Shown here: one piece after another, positions 9,273 through 19,046 of the stretch | Numbering within the stretch: position 1 is the stretch's first letter | Layout: every line of letters starts with the position of its first letter | Origin: a virus | IMG/VR virus record: IMGVR_UViG_3300020179_000065 | Location: 1-41,218 of that record | Strand: one strand, 5' to 3' | DNA: 41,218 nucleotides | The notes under the pieces: model-generated | What the model was told of the DNA's origin: nothing | Databases searched by the model: none | The model's input: the letters and a program-made list of their open reading frames with translations, nothing else | Made by a program: the position numbers and the translations under genes

Positions 9273-12200
9273 TCAAATCCGGTCTTTCAATCGCTTCTTG
9301 GCTTCGCTCGCACGGTCACCGATGTTCTTCAGGCTATTGCGCGTAGTGTCCAGCGTGCCCGAGATTCGTTCGCCTGCGGCCTTATAATCGAAAGGCTGAT
9401 TTCCTGAAACGCCCGCCAATGCGTTTTTCGATTGCGACCATAGGTTGCCGACTTCGAGCACTTGTTCCTGCGTCCATTCTTGAAGCGCGCTCTCGTCAAT
9501 CAGTTCTGTGCTGCGATTGAAGGCTTCTACTAAGAACGCGGCGTCAGCACTCTTGCAGCCACACAAGCCTTCATTCGTCAGCCCGATGCTTGCTAACTGT
9601 GCCGCAACATCATCGCCGTATGTAGACTGATACAAGTCAGACGTAGTAATCGGCCTGTTGCGGGCGAGCACTAAGTCCCTAATTTCCCTACGTCGATTTA
9701 CGAGGCGTTCTAAAGAATTCGGGCCTGAGATACCAGCCGCACGAAGTATGTTGCGCTCGTTTTCGTTCAGCTTTTCGTAAAGATTCACCGTGTCATAGCC
9801 TCGGGCCTTGATAATAACCAAAGCCCGCTCCGTCGCGTCCATTGAGTTAGGCGTGGCGTTTAAGTCGGTGTCGGTGAAAAGTTCGTAGTGCTGCGTGAGC
9901 GTCATATCACGGCCATAGGGCATCCCGCCGTAAACCTCGAAACCGTTTTGATCGGACACGGGGAACACGGGCGTATAAAACTTCACGGACGATGGTTTCG
10001 TGGACTTCGTTTTCTTCAAGCCCTTTGGAATGGCACTATTGATTCCAAGTGAACGCTCAAACTGAATCTTGGCCGCATATAGCGTGACCACGATAGCAGC
10101 CTGATCGCCGTCTTTAACCATATCCTTCGCAGACGTCATTAGTTGCGAAGCCGTGTTCGCCATCGGACCCGCGAGTTTGTCCGCGATCTTGCCGACGCCG
10201 GAAGCGTCTTGGTTTTTATATAGGTCCGTGACGAGCACGTTGCCGTCAATGCCGCACGCGACCAGCATTTTGTTGAAATCGCCCAATGCCGCGTAAACCG
10301 CCGAATAAGGCGTGTCCGATTGTTTCGCAACCGGAGTATTCGCAGGCCCCGTTATCTGCATCGAACTTATCGCAGGTAGCGCGCCCACGAAAGTCTGATA
10401 CAACGAAGTGAAGTAGGTGTAGACCGTATTATATGCGTCTCTGAACCTAGCAGAAATAATTTGGCTAGGCTGTTTTTGCTTTGCGGCGGCTGAAATGCGT
10501 TCGGCAATCGCTTTTGACAGCGTTACGGGGGCAATGCCCAAGCCGCCTGCATAGGCTTTCGCGTTTTCCGCGATCTCCTGCGTAGTGGGCAGATTGTTGT
10601 AGTGAGGCGCGAAAGATACTTGGCGAACATCGCCCGTCTGTACGTCAATGTAACTCAGACCCGTCGCGTCGTTGTATACGCCGATGCGAACACCGCGCTT
10701 AGGCTCCGACATAATAATCCCCACGCCGTTGTCTGCTCGCGTGAGCGTGGGGATTTGATTCTTGTCGAGCGACGTTGCGGATTCCTTCACGATTTTAGAA
10801 TCGGGATTGATCACCAACGTCTCGGGTCCTTGGAAATCGGGCAACAAGTGGCTGCTGCTATAATACCTATACTGCCCGCGTAACTCGTTGCCCGGTGCAA
10901 ACAACGCCTTCAAGTTTACGTTCAGGCTAATCCAAGACGCAAGTTCGCGGTCAGAACGAATCGCGCTATTGTCCCCCAACGGACTGTTCTGAAAAACACG
11001 CACCAGATTATTGTCGAACGAACTCAAACCCGCGACATTCTTGTTCTTCGCGTTTTTTTGAGTGTCTGTGCCGGAGGATACAATTTCTTGGCGAATCTTC
11101 GTGAAGATTTCTAGCAATTCGCTCTTTGGGATTAGCCTGCCGTCATCAGGGCCGTCGCCCGTTCTTAAGAAATAGTTGTTCTCGTCGCGCTTCTCTAGCA
11201 CGCCCGGATTCGCGGCAACGATTTGACTCAAGTTGGTTTCGTTCAAGGCTTGCAAAGGAATCGAATCGGCATCTAACTTGGACGCATCGAGCGCCAAAAT
11301 GACGTTCGGGAAGCCGATCATGCGGGTCGGGCCGCTGATTTCATTACCGTCGCCAATGTTTTTCGGATTGACGAATATCGGCATCGCCGGATACTTGCCC
11401 GGCTCGTCAAGTTTGATACTGTCCAATCCAGGGTAACTGCCGTCTTTTGGCGCGTCCACCGGAGGGAACCATTTACGCCTGCGCGCCACGCCATTGATCG
11501 AGGTCGTGCATTGACCGCCGAACGTGAACGAGTGGCCGACGCTCTTGGCGTAGTAGAAGCAATCTAAATGACGAATGTAGACGGGATAGCCCGCGCGTAA
11601 CTCCGGACGAAGTGGGATCGAAATCGTCGCCGAGTTCATGCCGATATTCGCCAAGTCCAAGCGATTGATCGCTGCGACGAAAATCGAACGAGGGTCGGTG
11701 AGATACGTCGTCTCAAACGCCCCGCCCTCTTTCCAACCGAACTGCGCGACGAGTCGGAAATCTACATACGTCGAACCGACGCCCATCCAATCATCGGTGC
11801 CCGTGCCTTTCCAATTCTCGAAGTGAGCACCCGTGCCCTTGATCATCGTCGCTTCGGGCTCGGCACTCGCCTCGCTAATCGAAATCAGGTCGGCATCTTC
11901 GATCACATAGACGGGGTCTTGCCGCGTATCCAGATTGTAGAACGGTGGCTTGAAAACCAGATCGCCGTCTACGTCTTGGTAAAACTCATAACCCGTGAGT
12001 GCGATGACCGCGTTCGCAATCTCCAACTTGCTCATCATATCGCTGTTGAAGAAGTTGACCTGCCCCATTGTGCCGAGGTCATTCGCGTAAACCATCATCT
12101 TCAACATATCAATACGGGTTTGCTTGCCATTCGCCGAGGCCGTGACGCTCGCCGTCGTGCTCGAACGGTCGTAACCTAAAGCCCGCATCGTCGTTTGGAA

Positions 12201-13085
12201 ATCGGACGTCGATTGAAGGTCTTTCGTGTTGATATTAAGTTTGCCACCGATGCTTTTGATGATCTTGTTGACTTTTCTCTGATCGCCGGATTGGAAAATC
12301 CCTAGATAAGCCTGCTCAAACATCGAGAACAGCGAGCCGTCCACGCCGTACATTCGCAGATTGCCCGCACGTTGTTCCCAACGCGACGACCAAAGCTCGG
12401 CGGCGTGCTTGAACCCCTTGCCCTTCGGGTCATTGAAGTTCGTTTTCTGCGAAAGTTTGTATTCGACGCCGAACGCAGCACCGAAGCCCGCACGGACCAA
12501 AGTGTAAATGATCGAGAACGGACTAAGGCGCATGAGCGAGTGACCTTCAAGGTCCACAAACACGCCAGAGTTGTCCGGTCGAGGTCCGAACACCGCACCG
12601 TTGGTAGACAGATACAAGTTCTGCCAAAAGTGCAGGATATCGGCGCATGAAAGCGAGGCCGAATAAAAGCCGCCGCTAAACTCGTGCGAAGCCTCTTTTA
12701 CCACGCCTCGAAAGACTTGGTAATACGGATACATAGAGACATCGCTGAGTCCATCTTCTTTGACTAGGCCACTTTGGTCAAAGTAGCCGCGAAAAAGAAT
12801 CTGAATCTCAAGGCCCGGCTGCAATAACCAATTGCCGTCTGAGCCAAATACATCCGTTTCGTGTTTCGGCACGACGAGCGAGATCGAAGCCGTTGCAATC
12901 GGATCGGTGCTGGAATCGACCGATACAGACGTGATGTATTTTTGCAGTTCGATGCGGCGTCTGCACGTTGAGCACGCTTCAAGCGAAGTCATGCCGTTGA
13001 CGTACACGAGCACGTCCGGCGTATGGCGATATACCGAACGATTCTGCTTCCACGTCGGCGCATAAGGACGGTCTAGCAGACCCAT
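9273..13085 (-). CDS. Baseplate hub protein (gp27-like), very long
   Basis: 1270 residues from ATG 13085, which has GGGAG nine bases upstream; a TTG at 13091 overlaps the previous stop but is spaced too closely. The N-terminal half has hub features: PDVLVYVNG, KYITSVSVDSSTDP with alternating beta strands, the bound-radius type segment YQVFRGVVKEASHEFSGGFY, and AGYPVYIRHLDCFYYAKSV before NGVARRRKW. Hub proteins such as T4 gp27 are about 390 residues, so roughly 700 residues are added after residue 560. The extension is unrecognised and includes a helical end (AGERISGTLDTTRNSLKNIG). A CSTCRRR cluster near residue 40 and CGCKS near residue 1170 may bind metal. It sits between the tube-initiator pair and the spike, as expected for a hub. 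Confidence 0.75.
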   Translation of the reverse strand: MGLLDRPYAPTWKQNRSVYRHTPDVLVYVNGMTSLEACSTCRRRIELQKYITSVSVDSSTDPIATASISLVVPKHETDVFGSDGNWLLQPGLEIQILFRGYFDQSGLVKEDGLSDVSMYPYYQVFRGVVKEASHEFSGGFYSASLSCADILHFWQNLYLSTNGAVFGPRPDNSGVFVDLEGHSLMRLSPFSIIYTLVRAGFGAAFGVEYKLSQKTNFNDPKGKGFKHAAELWSSRWEQRAGNLRMYGVDGSLFSMFEQAYLGIFQSGDQRKVNKIIKSIGGKLNINTKDLQSTSDFQTTMRALGYDRSSTTASVTASANGKQTRIDMLKMMVYANDLGTMGQVNFFNSDMMSKLEIANAVIALTGYEFYQDVDGDLVFKPPFYNLDTRQDPVYVIEDADLISISEASAEPEATMIKGTGAHFENWKGTGTDDWMGVGSTYVDFRLVAQFGWKEGGAFETTYLTDPRSIFVAAINRLDLANIGMNSATISIPLRPELRAGYPVYIRHLDCFYYAKSVGHSFTFGGQCTTSINGVARRRKWFPPVDAPKDGSYPGLDSIKLDEPGKYPAMPIFVNPKNIGDGNEISGPTRMIGFPNVILALDASKLDADSIPLQALNETNLSQIVAANPGVLEKRDENNYFLRTGDGPDDGRLIPKSELLEIFTKIRQEIVSSGTDTQKNAKNKNVAGLSSFDNNLVRVFQNSPLGDNSAIRSDRELASWISLNVNLKALFAPGNELRGQYRYYSSSHLLPDFQGPETLVINPDSKIVKESATSLDKNQIPTLTRADNGVGIIMSEPKRGVRIGVYNDATGLSYIDVQTGDVRQVSFAPHYNNLPTTQEIAENAKAYAGGLGIAPVTLSKAIAERISAAAKQKQPSQIISARFRDAYNTVYTYFTSLYQTFVGALPAISSMQITGPANTPVAKQSDTPYSAVYAALGDFNKMLVACGIDGNVLVTDLYKNQDASGVGKIADKLAGPMANTASQLMTSAKDMVKDGDQAAIVVTLYAAKIQFERSLGINSAIPKGLKKTKSTKPSSVKFYTPVFPVSDQNGFEVYGGMPYGRDMTLTQHYELFTDTDLNATPNSMDATERALVIIKARGYDTVNLYEKLNENERNILRAAGISGPNSLERLVNRRREIRDLVLARNRPITTSDLYQSTYGDDVAAQLASIGLTNEGLCGCKSADAAFLVEAFNRSTELIDESALQEWTQEQVLEVGNLWSQSKNALAGVSGNQPFDYKAAGERISGTLDTTRNSLKNIGDRASEAKKRLKDRI

Positions 13086-13087
13086 GT

Positions 13088-14206
13088 TCAACGTCTCCCA
13101 AGTAACTCAAACGGCGTCTGCGCTTGTGCTGGATTAGCATACGCCTGACCCGACGTACTTGCGGGCGTGGTGGGCGTCACGGGCACCGCTCCCGACAATG
13201 GGTTCACATAAGGACCACGCATAGGCCCCAATGAAGCAGGCTGACCCGCACGGTCGAAGATTTTGTCCGCGACGAATTCCATGTTCCATTCGATTCGATG
13301 CGGCATATCAGACTTGTACGAGTAGTCGAAACTCTCGATATGGCCGATGTAAGTAAACTGATCGTAGTCAATCGCCACCGCGCCAATCGCCAAATGCGCC
13401 TCGGTCTTTCCGTAGGTGTCACGCAAATAGCCGTTGTGACGATAGAACTGATACAGGGCCGTGAAGTTCTGGAACGCAGCCGAGTTTCGCTTCGACGCAA
13501 ACTGAACGCCCGTCGGCGTCGTCGTTTGCATTGAGTTTGCGACCGCACGTTGCGAGTTCTCGCCCGCGATGAAAGCACCCGTCGTGCCCGAGAAACTGAT
13601 TTTTACTTGTTCCTCGCCCCAACGCTCAAACACGAAACCGAAGCGCGTCCGGTCGCTGTATTTCTGAACCGTCGCATAGGCCGTGTTCATATTATTGGGA
13701 TTGACGAGCAACGTCAGAGGCGGGGCTTTGCGAATCTGCTCGACTTGATACTTAATGTCGGTGGCGGTGAACTTGTCGGACAACGTGACCATTTTGCGGG
13801 TCGTGCCGTTGACCTGAAGTACGGCCTCGCCCTCATAGTAAAGTTGCTCTGCGAACGAAGGCGTGCCCCGCGTTGATGTGCCTACAACCGCACTCGTAAC
13901 CATGTTCACGCCGAATTGCCGCTGGACCACACCCGCCGTCACGTTATTGCGCGCGATTTCTTCGCCCGCGCCCGAGTAAACGTCAACGGTGACCCGATTA
14001 GGGTTTGAGGATGCCTGATTGTAAAAAGGCGTGTCCCTTAGATGCTCGGGCAACACGAGCCGCAACGTAAAGGGGGAAAGGTCGCGGGGCAGTTGTCGCG
14101 TACCGTCTATGGGTACGGCGTCTTGCTCTTCAAACGAGTAGAGCAACGACGGGCCTGCGGGTAAGCCGTCATAGCGCGAAGCGATTAGGTCGGGCCTGAT
14201 GCTCAT
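13088..14206 (-). CDS. Baseplate tube-initiator-like protein, paralogue 1
   Basis: 372 residues, ATG overlapping the previous TGA by 4 nt with GGAGAGCCG upstream. From about residue 160 it parallels the neighbouring 191-residue protein: LLVNPNNMNTAYATVQKYSD here, then FVFERWGEEQVKISFSGTTG, a 'FYRHNGYLRDTYGK' segment and a final beta part (YIGHIESFDYSYKSDMPHRI). This pattern resembles the small LysM-like or gp53-type proteins linking hub, wedges and tube in contractile systems. The N-terminal 150 residues are a separate beta-rich domain. The proline/threonine-rich end (VPVTPTTPASTSGQAY) is likely flexible. Function is inferred from position between tape measure and hub. Confidence 0.65.
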   Translation of the reverse strand: MSIRPDLIASRYDGLPAGPSLLYSFEEQDAVPIDGTRQLPRDLSPFTLRLVLPEHLRDTPFYNQASSNPNRVTVDVYSGAGEEIARNNVTAGVVQRQFGVNMVTSAVVGTSTRGTPSFAEQLYYEGEAVLQVNGTTRKMVTLSDKFTATDIKYQVEQIRKAPPLTLLVNPNNMNTAYATVQKYSDRTRFGFVFERWGEEQVKISFSGTTGAFIAGENSQRAVANSMQTTTPTGVQFASKRNSAAFQNFTALYQFYRHNGYLRDTYGKTEAHLAIGAVAIDYDQFTYIGHIESFDYSYKSDMPHRIEWNMEFVADKIFDRAGQPASLGPMRGPYVNPLSGAVPVTPTTPASTSGQAYANPAQAQTPFELLGRR

Positions 14207-14778
14207 CGGCTCTCCGCAGGCGCGGGGTTATACACGGTGCGCCAAGTCTGAATCTCTTTGGAAACCGTGAAATCAGCCGTCATCGTGAACATGAAAGGCT
14301 TGTCCGGCGACTCCGTCACGTTGAACGATGAAAACCAACCGAGATACACGCCACCATCGAAGGTGACTTTGATGATCCCTTGAGCGACGATTTGGCCGTA
14401 GGTGTCGTAAATCGAACCGTTGCCATGAAATAGCGATAGAAAGTCCAAGTAACTATCGTAAGCGAGAGTTTCACGACGAGTGCCGCCCGTGAAACCAGGC
14501 TCCGTCGTAGATACCAAGCCTGTGTAAAGGCGCATGAACGCGCCCGTGACCGCCTCAAACGAGATCGTTTGAGGTTCATCGCCCCAATGCTGTTCGACGA
14601 ACCCGCCTTTGGTCTGAATGCGCTCAATCTTCGTGGCGTACTTCAGGCTCATCGACTGCGGGTTAATGTGCAGTATGAGTTTCCAGCCGTCCGGCAACAA
14701 AGACGTTTCGTGGTCAGGACCGAGTACGTCGAAGATCACGGGCCGTAGGTCACGGTATTTCTCGTTGAACACGGCCAC
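14203..14778 (-). CDS. Baseplate tube-initiator-like protein, paralogue 2
   Basis: 191 residues, GTG start with GGGAGG ten bases upstream, 3 nt after the tape measure stop. It aligns along its whole length with the C-terminal part of the next gene: LHINPQSMSLKYATKIERIQ, EQHWGDEPQTISFEAVTGAF, a 'LFHGNGSIYDTYGQ' segment and YLGWFSSFNVTESPDKPFMF. The shared order of motifs shows an old duplication. Proteins of this size and position directly after the tape measure commonly close the tail tube onto the baseplate hub. Direct evidence is limited to the paralogy and gene order. Confidence 0.65.
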   Translation of the reverse strand: MAVFNEKYRDLRPVIFDVLGPDHETSLLPDGWKLILHINPQSMSLKYATKIERIQTKGGFVEQHWGDEPQTISFEAVTGAFMRLYTGLVSTTEPGFTGGTRRETLAYDSYLDFLSLFHGNGSIYDTYGQIVAQGIIKVTFDGGVYLGWFSSFNVTESPDKPFMFTMTADFTVSKEIQTWRTVYNPAPAESR

Positions 14779-14781
14779 GGA

Positions 14782-17700
14782 TTAGCGGCCTCCCGCTGGT
14801 GCCCGAAGGCCCGACTCCTGAATCACGCGCTTGACGACGTTGTAGACCTTGGCTTCATCGCCGCTGATGTAAATGTTGACGACGCCACCACCGCCGTTGA
14901 TCGCCTTGTCAATCGCACCGCCCGGCTTCGCGCCGAAGAACTCGTCACGCTTGTTGATCGGATTGATCGTGCCTCGGGTTCCGTCGCCACGGTAGATGAA
15001 GTCCTCAACGGGGAATCCTGCTTTAGCGGCAAGTGCCTTAGCTGCCTTATCACTACCAATAGCCCTTTTTAGAAAGGATATGTCACCGACTATCGCAGCA
15101 CCTACCGCACTACCGTATCGTGCCTCTAATAGACTAAGGGCTTGGCCTTCTTCAAGCGTTTTAACTATCTCAATGTTTTGCTTTTCGTTCTCTTTGAGTG
15201 AATCTTCCATCTTCTTTTGCGCGATTACGTCGTCTGACGCTTTCTTTAGAGCGATATCTTTTTGCGCTATGTTTTCTTTGAGGACTTGTTCCTCAGTTCG
15301 ACGCGCTTTAACACCCCCGGCTACGGCTTCGCCAAAGGCATCTAAGGCACTAGGCGCTGCCTCGGATGGTGCAACGCCAAGGGCTCCGGCTTGGGCATTT
15401 GCCATCGAATAGCCTTTGCCCAAACCCTCTAGCGTTTTCTCGCCGATCTCTTTGCGCTTGTCAGCCTCGGCTTTTTGGGCTTTCAGGGTGTCGAGGGTTT
15501 TCCCCAAACCCTCGACTGCCGCCGCGTTGCGTTCTTTTTCGGGTTTCGCCATTTCAGCGGCAATAGTGCTTTCTATTGATTTTATGGAATCGGCGAGGCT
15601 CCCACTTGTCTCTTTGGTATCCTTGACTTCTTGCTCGACGCGCAACCGTTCTTCACGCTTCTTTTTCGTGTCTCCGATCTTGTTACTCCACTCAGCCAAC
15701 CCGTCGAAGATATCAGTCAGGGTGCTGCCGATAGTCTCAAGCAAGCCTGCAATCTTGTTTTTCAGGACATCAGTAATAGAAGTAGTCGCATTGACTTGGT
15801 CTTGGGCAAGTTGTTCCATCGACTGTGGCTTTGCCTTGCTGAGTTCATCGAATAGTTTTTTATCACCCTCGGTTATCGGCACTTCGCCCGAAGCCATTTT
15901 CTCCAAAATCTCGGGGATAGTGGCTTCTGGAAAGTTAGCCTGATAGCGGTTTAGAAGTGACGCCATCTGGTCGAAGTTCTCGCCGGAGATGCCCGTCAAG
16001 TCCTCGAAGTTTTTGCGCGCGATGTAGCCCATTTCGTCAAGGCTTTGCGCGCCGACCAACGACATACCTTCTGTAAGGCGCATGGCTACGTCGGACAAAC
16101 CCGAAAGGCCGGACATACCCTTCGCCATACCCATCGTGCCGCCCTGCGCGCCTTGGGCCACCTTACGCAGTTTCTCCAACCGCTGACCCGCCATCGCCGC
16201 TTGCTCGGGTGCCAAGCCCTTACGCTGCCCTTCGGCAATAAGGGCCTGTTGCAAGCCGCCGATTTCCTTGCCCGACATGTTGGCAAGTTTCGTCATATCG
16301 ATCTCACTAAGGGTTTCGGAAAAAGTATTTCCAAAATCCTTCGTGAAGTTCTCCATTTGATCCGTCAAGGCCGCTTGAAAGATTTTCTGGCCCCTACCGC
16401 CGACGAGCATACTTGCTTTGAAGCGTTCTTCGATGCCTTTGCCGCCCATCTCTTTGGATTGCAGGAGTTCTTGGGCCTTCTCTTTGTCCATGATTTTCAT
16501 CAGGCCGAGAAGTTGGGCAGCGGTCTTGTCCAGACGGATGTTGTAAAGCGCGAGGCCCGAAGTGGTTTGACTAACAGCGGTGAAGAAGTCTTTGACGTTC
16601 AATCCGGCGACTTGAGCACCCGCCGTGATCGCGCCGAAAGAGTCTTTGATGCTGTCTAAGCCCATGCCCATCTTGCCGAACATCATGCTGAAGTTTTGCG
16701 TGAGTTCGTCTACGGTGATGCCTAACGCCCGCGTGTAAGTATTAGCGAACATCGCCATCTCGGTATAGGCTTCCGTCGCGTTGCCCGTCTTAGAAAACTC
16801 CGAACGCAACTGACTCAACGCCATGCCAGAGTCATTAAACTTGGTGATTAAATTCAGCGCGTCCTGCGCGGATACTTTTGTGATATCTGAGAACTCAATC
16901 GCCGCGTCACGAACTTCTTTCAGGCTCGACTTGAGATTGAATCCAGACTCAAAAACCGACTTGCCGAAAAGGTCAACGGCTGGCGCGGCATCTAGTATGG
17001 TCTTGTTGAACTCTCTGACTTGTCCATCGGCGGCGAAAGCAACAGCGGCCAAACCCGCGACCGCAGCACTAAGCCCCAACAGGACGGGACCGAGCTTTGT
17101 ACCGACCGCTAAGAGGGCATCCAACGCACCCGCTTTTTCACCAGGAGCACGTCCCGCAGCGCGCTGCTCTAATGCACGCGCGCTTGCGCGTTGGATAGCC
17201 ATCCCGCCTTTAGAGAGGCCACTCGTAAGAATCTTGCCGAAATCCTCCGCGCTAACGGTCAGCGCACCCGAAAGTGCCTCACCCGCCAACTCGCCGCCTT
17301 CTTGGATGCGCGTGCGAAGTAACTTCGCTGAAGCATCCTGCGCGTCCTTTAGGATTTTCTGCTGCTCTTCAATGCGGGCAAGCGACTTTCGGCTCTGATC
17401 TTCGAAAGCCTGCATCGCTTTGCGCGAAGCAAGGTTCGCTTCTTGCCTTCGCTTGGCGAACTCTTTTGTGAGTTCTTCTTTCCTCTGCGTTAGTTCTTCC
17501 CTTACGGCATCGTTTTTTTCATCATTGATCTGTCTCTGAAGTTCCGCTTCTTCTTCAGCAAACTTTTTCTGTTCAGCGTTTAACTTATCGCCCGCTTCAG
17601 TTATTGATTTCGTGGCCTTCTCAAACGCTTTAGTCACACCTTTGGCTGAAGAGTCCGCGCCGATTTGGAAAGCCTGCGCGATGGCTTTACGGACATCGTC

Positions 17701-17814
17701 ACTTCCCAACTTCAGGCTTTTCTTGAAATCTTCGCCAAACGAATCAGCGGCGTTGCTGAAACTATCTAGGGCCGACTCTGATTTTGGGTCAAGACCGATT
17801 AGGATTTTGCTCAT
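14782..17814 (-). CDS. Tail tape measure protein
   Basis: 1010 residues, ATG overlapping the previous TGA by 4 nt. Long charged helices dominate residues 40-160 (KKFAEEEAELQRQINDEKND and similar), followed by a hydrophobic stretch near 240-260 (LLGLSAAVAGLAAVAFAADG) and a large alanine/glycine-rich helical core. These are the features of tape measure proteins, which fill the tail tube, set its length, and pass into the cell envelope. Using the usual figure of about 1.5 angstrom per residue, the tail would be near 150 nm. It is preceded by two chaperone-position genes, the standard order. Confidence 0.88.
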   Translation of the reverse strand: MSKILIGLDPKSESALDSFSNAADSFGEDFKKSLKLGSDDVRKAIAQAFQIGADSSAKGVTKAFEKATKSITEAGDKLNAEQKKFAEEEAELQRQINDEKNDAVREELTQRKEELTKEFAKRRQEANLASRKAMQAFEDQSRKSLARIEEQQKILKDAQDASAKLLRTRIQEGGELAGEALSGALTVSAEDFGKILTSGLSKGGMAIQRASARALEQRAAGRAPGEKAGALDALLAVGTKLGPVLLGLSAAVAGLAAVAFAADGQVREFNKTILDAAPAVDLFGKSVFESGFNLKSSLKEVRDAAIEFSDITKVSAQDALNLITKFNDSGMALSQLRSEFSKTGNATEAYTEMAMFANTYTRALGITVDELTQNFSMMFGKMGMGLDSIKDSFGAITAGAQVAGLNVKDFFTAVSQTTSGLALYNIRLDKTAAQLLGLMKIMDKEKAQELLQSKEMGGKGIEERFKASMLVGGRGQKIFQAALTDQMENFTKDFGNTFSETLSEIDMTKLANMSGKEIGGLQQALIAEGQRKGLAPEQAAMAGQRLEKLRKVAQGAQGGTMGMAKGMSGLSGLSDVAMRLTEGMSLVGAQSLDEMGYIARKNFEDLTGISGENFDQMASLLNRYQANFPEATIPEILEKMASGEVPITEGDKKLFDELSKAKPQSMEQLAQDQVNATTSITDVLKNKIAGLLETIGSTLTDIFDGLAEWSNKIGDTKKKREERLRVEQEVKDTKETSGSLADSIKSIESTIAAEMAKPEKERNAAAVEGLGKTLDTLKAQKAEADKRKEIGEKTLEGLGKGYSMANAQAGALGVAPSEAAPSALDAFGEAVAGGVKARRTEEQVLKENIAQKDIALKKASDDVIAQKKMEDSLKENEKQNIEIVKTLEEGQALSLLEARYGSAVGAAIVGDISFLKRAIGSDKAAKALAAKAGFPVEDFIYRGDGTRGTINPINKRDEFFGAKPGGAIDKAINGGGGVVNIYISGDEAKVYNVVKRVIQESGLRAPAGGR

Positions 17815-19046
17815 TTCAGATTCTCCAAACCGGGCTTCCTAGCGGCTAGTTTGTCTTGCAACGTCGCACCGCCTGAGTCCTTGCCGTACTCTTCGGGCAT
17901 CTGCGTCGTGCTGATCCAACCTGCTCTGATTTCCGACCCAATGACCTTGTCGTACAAATGCGAGGCAATAGCCGAACTAGGACCATCCGACTTCACGCTG
18001 ACCTGCGTGTTGAAGCCGAGTTCTGCCAATTGCTCAGGCGTGTACCCAACCATTGTGGTCGTGCCCGAAGTGCCCGCGACATACCCTTCTTGATCGCGCG
18101 CCGCTTGAAGTGCCGCCTCGTAATCAGCCTTGCGCTGCGCCATGTTGGATTGAATGCGGTTTAGATACTCGTCTACGACGAGATCGTGCGCGTCTTTCCG
18201 GCCTTCGACGAATCGACGCATTTGCTCATCGAGTTCGTCGAACGAACGTGCGGCTTGAATATGGTCCACGACGTACTCTTCGCCGCCGACCATGATTTTT
18301 ACTTTGACCGTCCCATTCCAATCAGGTCCATAAAGGACTTTATGCAGCGTGTCTGAAATCTGCTTCTGACGGCGATCTTCTTCTCGGGACTTCAGCCGCT
18401 CCAACTCTCGCGTCAAGTGTTGGGCACCCTTGCCTGATACCGAACCGACCTGCGCGCGGGTATGCTCCCACCGCCGCAGGTCATCTAAATACTCGTCCTC
18501 GGCGATGTTGTGGGCAACCCACATCCGACGCACGTTGTTGTCGTCAGATTGCACAGCCTTACGGCCTTGCAGACGCCACAATGCCCGCGAGTAGTTTTCA
18601 TAGCAGTAGCACTCGGATAGCAGCATGGTGCGATCCAAGCGGTTCTGCAAAGTGTTGTAGATGTCGAACAGCGCGTTCAAGTGCTCAAGGCGCAAGTCCT
18701 TGAAGAACTCGTTACGCAAATGGAACGCCGCGTTTCGATCATCGAATACGTCGTATCCATTCACCATCCAGACGGACGATGAAAGCACCCAACGCATCAC
18801 GTCGCCTTTGATTAGCGCGGATTCACATCGCGCACGCAACTGCGTCATTCGATCCAGCGGCAACGTGCGAAACGTAATCACGCTGCCATTTAGATACGCG
18901 GGTGCGTGCAGAAAGCCGTCAGTCAATAGGCTTTCCACATCGTTGTAAAGGAACCGTCTGCGGAAAGAATCATCAAGCCGTTGCTTGGCTAGATGCGCTT
19001 GGTATTCCTCATTCGGTTCTTCGGCGTTGGTCCCGATTTCATCCAC
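17811..19046 (-). CDS. Tail assembly protein, second gene of the chaperone position
   Basis: 411 residues, mostly helical, with no recognised domain. It begins with ATG inside the end of the previous gene (8-nt overlap, ATGGATGA) and ends overlapping the tape measure start by 4 nt, so its translation is probably coupled to both. The sequence contains aromatic/charged helices (EHLNALFDIYNTLQNRLDRT) and a charged coiled-coil region (HLTRELERLKSREEDRRQKQ). Two genes directly ahead of the tape measure gene are commonly tail assembly chaperones, often joined by a programmed frameshift; I see no obvious slippery heptamer here, only overlap. It could also be a structural protein. Confidence 0.6.
   Translation of the reverse strand: MDEIGTNAEEPNEEYQAHLAKQRLDDSFRRRFLYNDVESLLTDGFLHAPAYLNGSVITFRTLPLDRMTQLRARCESALIKGDVMRWVLSSSVWMVNGYDVFDDRNAAFHLRNEFFKDLRLEHLNALFDIYNTLQNRLDRTMLLSECYCYENYSRALWRLQGRKAVQSDDNNVRRMWVAHNIAEDEYLDDLRRWEHTRAQVGSVSGKGAQHLTRELERLKSREEDRRQKQISDTLHKVLYGPDWNGTVKVKIMVGGEEYVVDHIQAARSFDELDEQMRRFVEGRKDAHDLVVDEYLNRIQSNMAQRKADYEAALQAARDQEGYVAGTSGTTTMVGYTPEQLAELGFNTQVSVKSDGPSSAIASHLYDKVIGSEIRAGWISTTQMPEEYGKDSGGATLQDKLAARKPGLENLK

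Noticed and set aside
19039-19046. Programmed -1 frameshift between the two chaperone-position genes
   Set aside because: No slippery heptamer is visible near the overlap, and the second gene has its own ATG. Simple start-stop overlap explains the arrangement.
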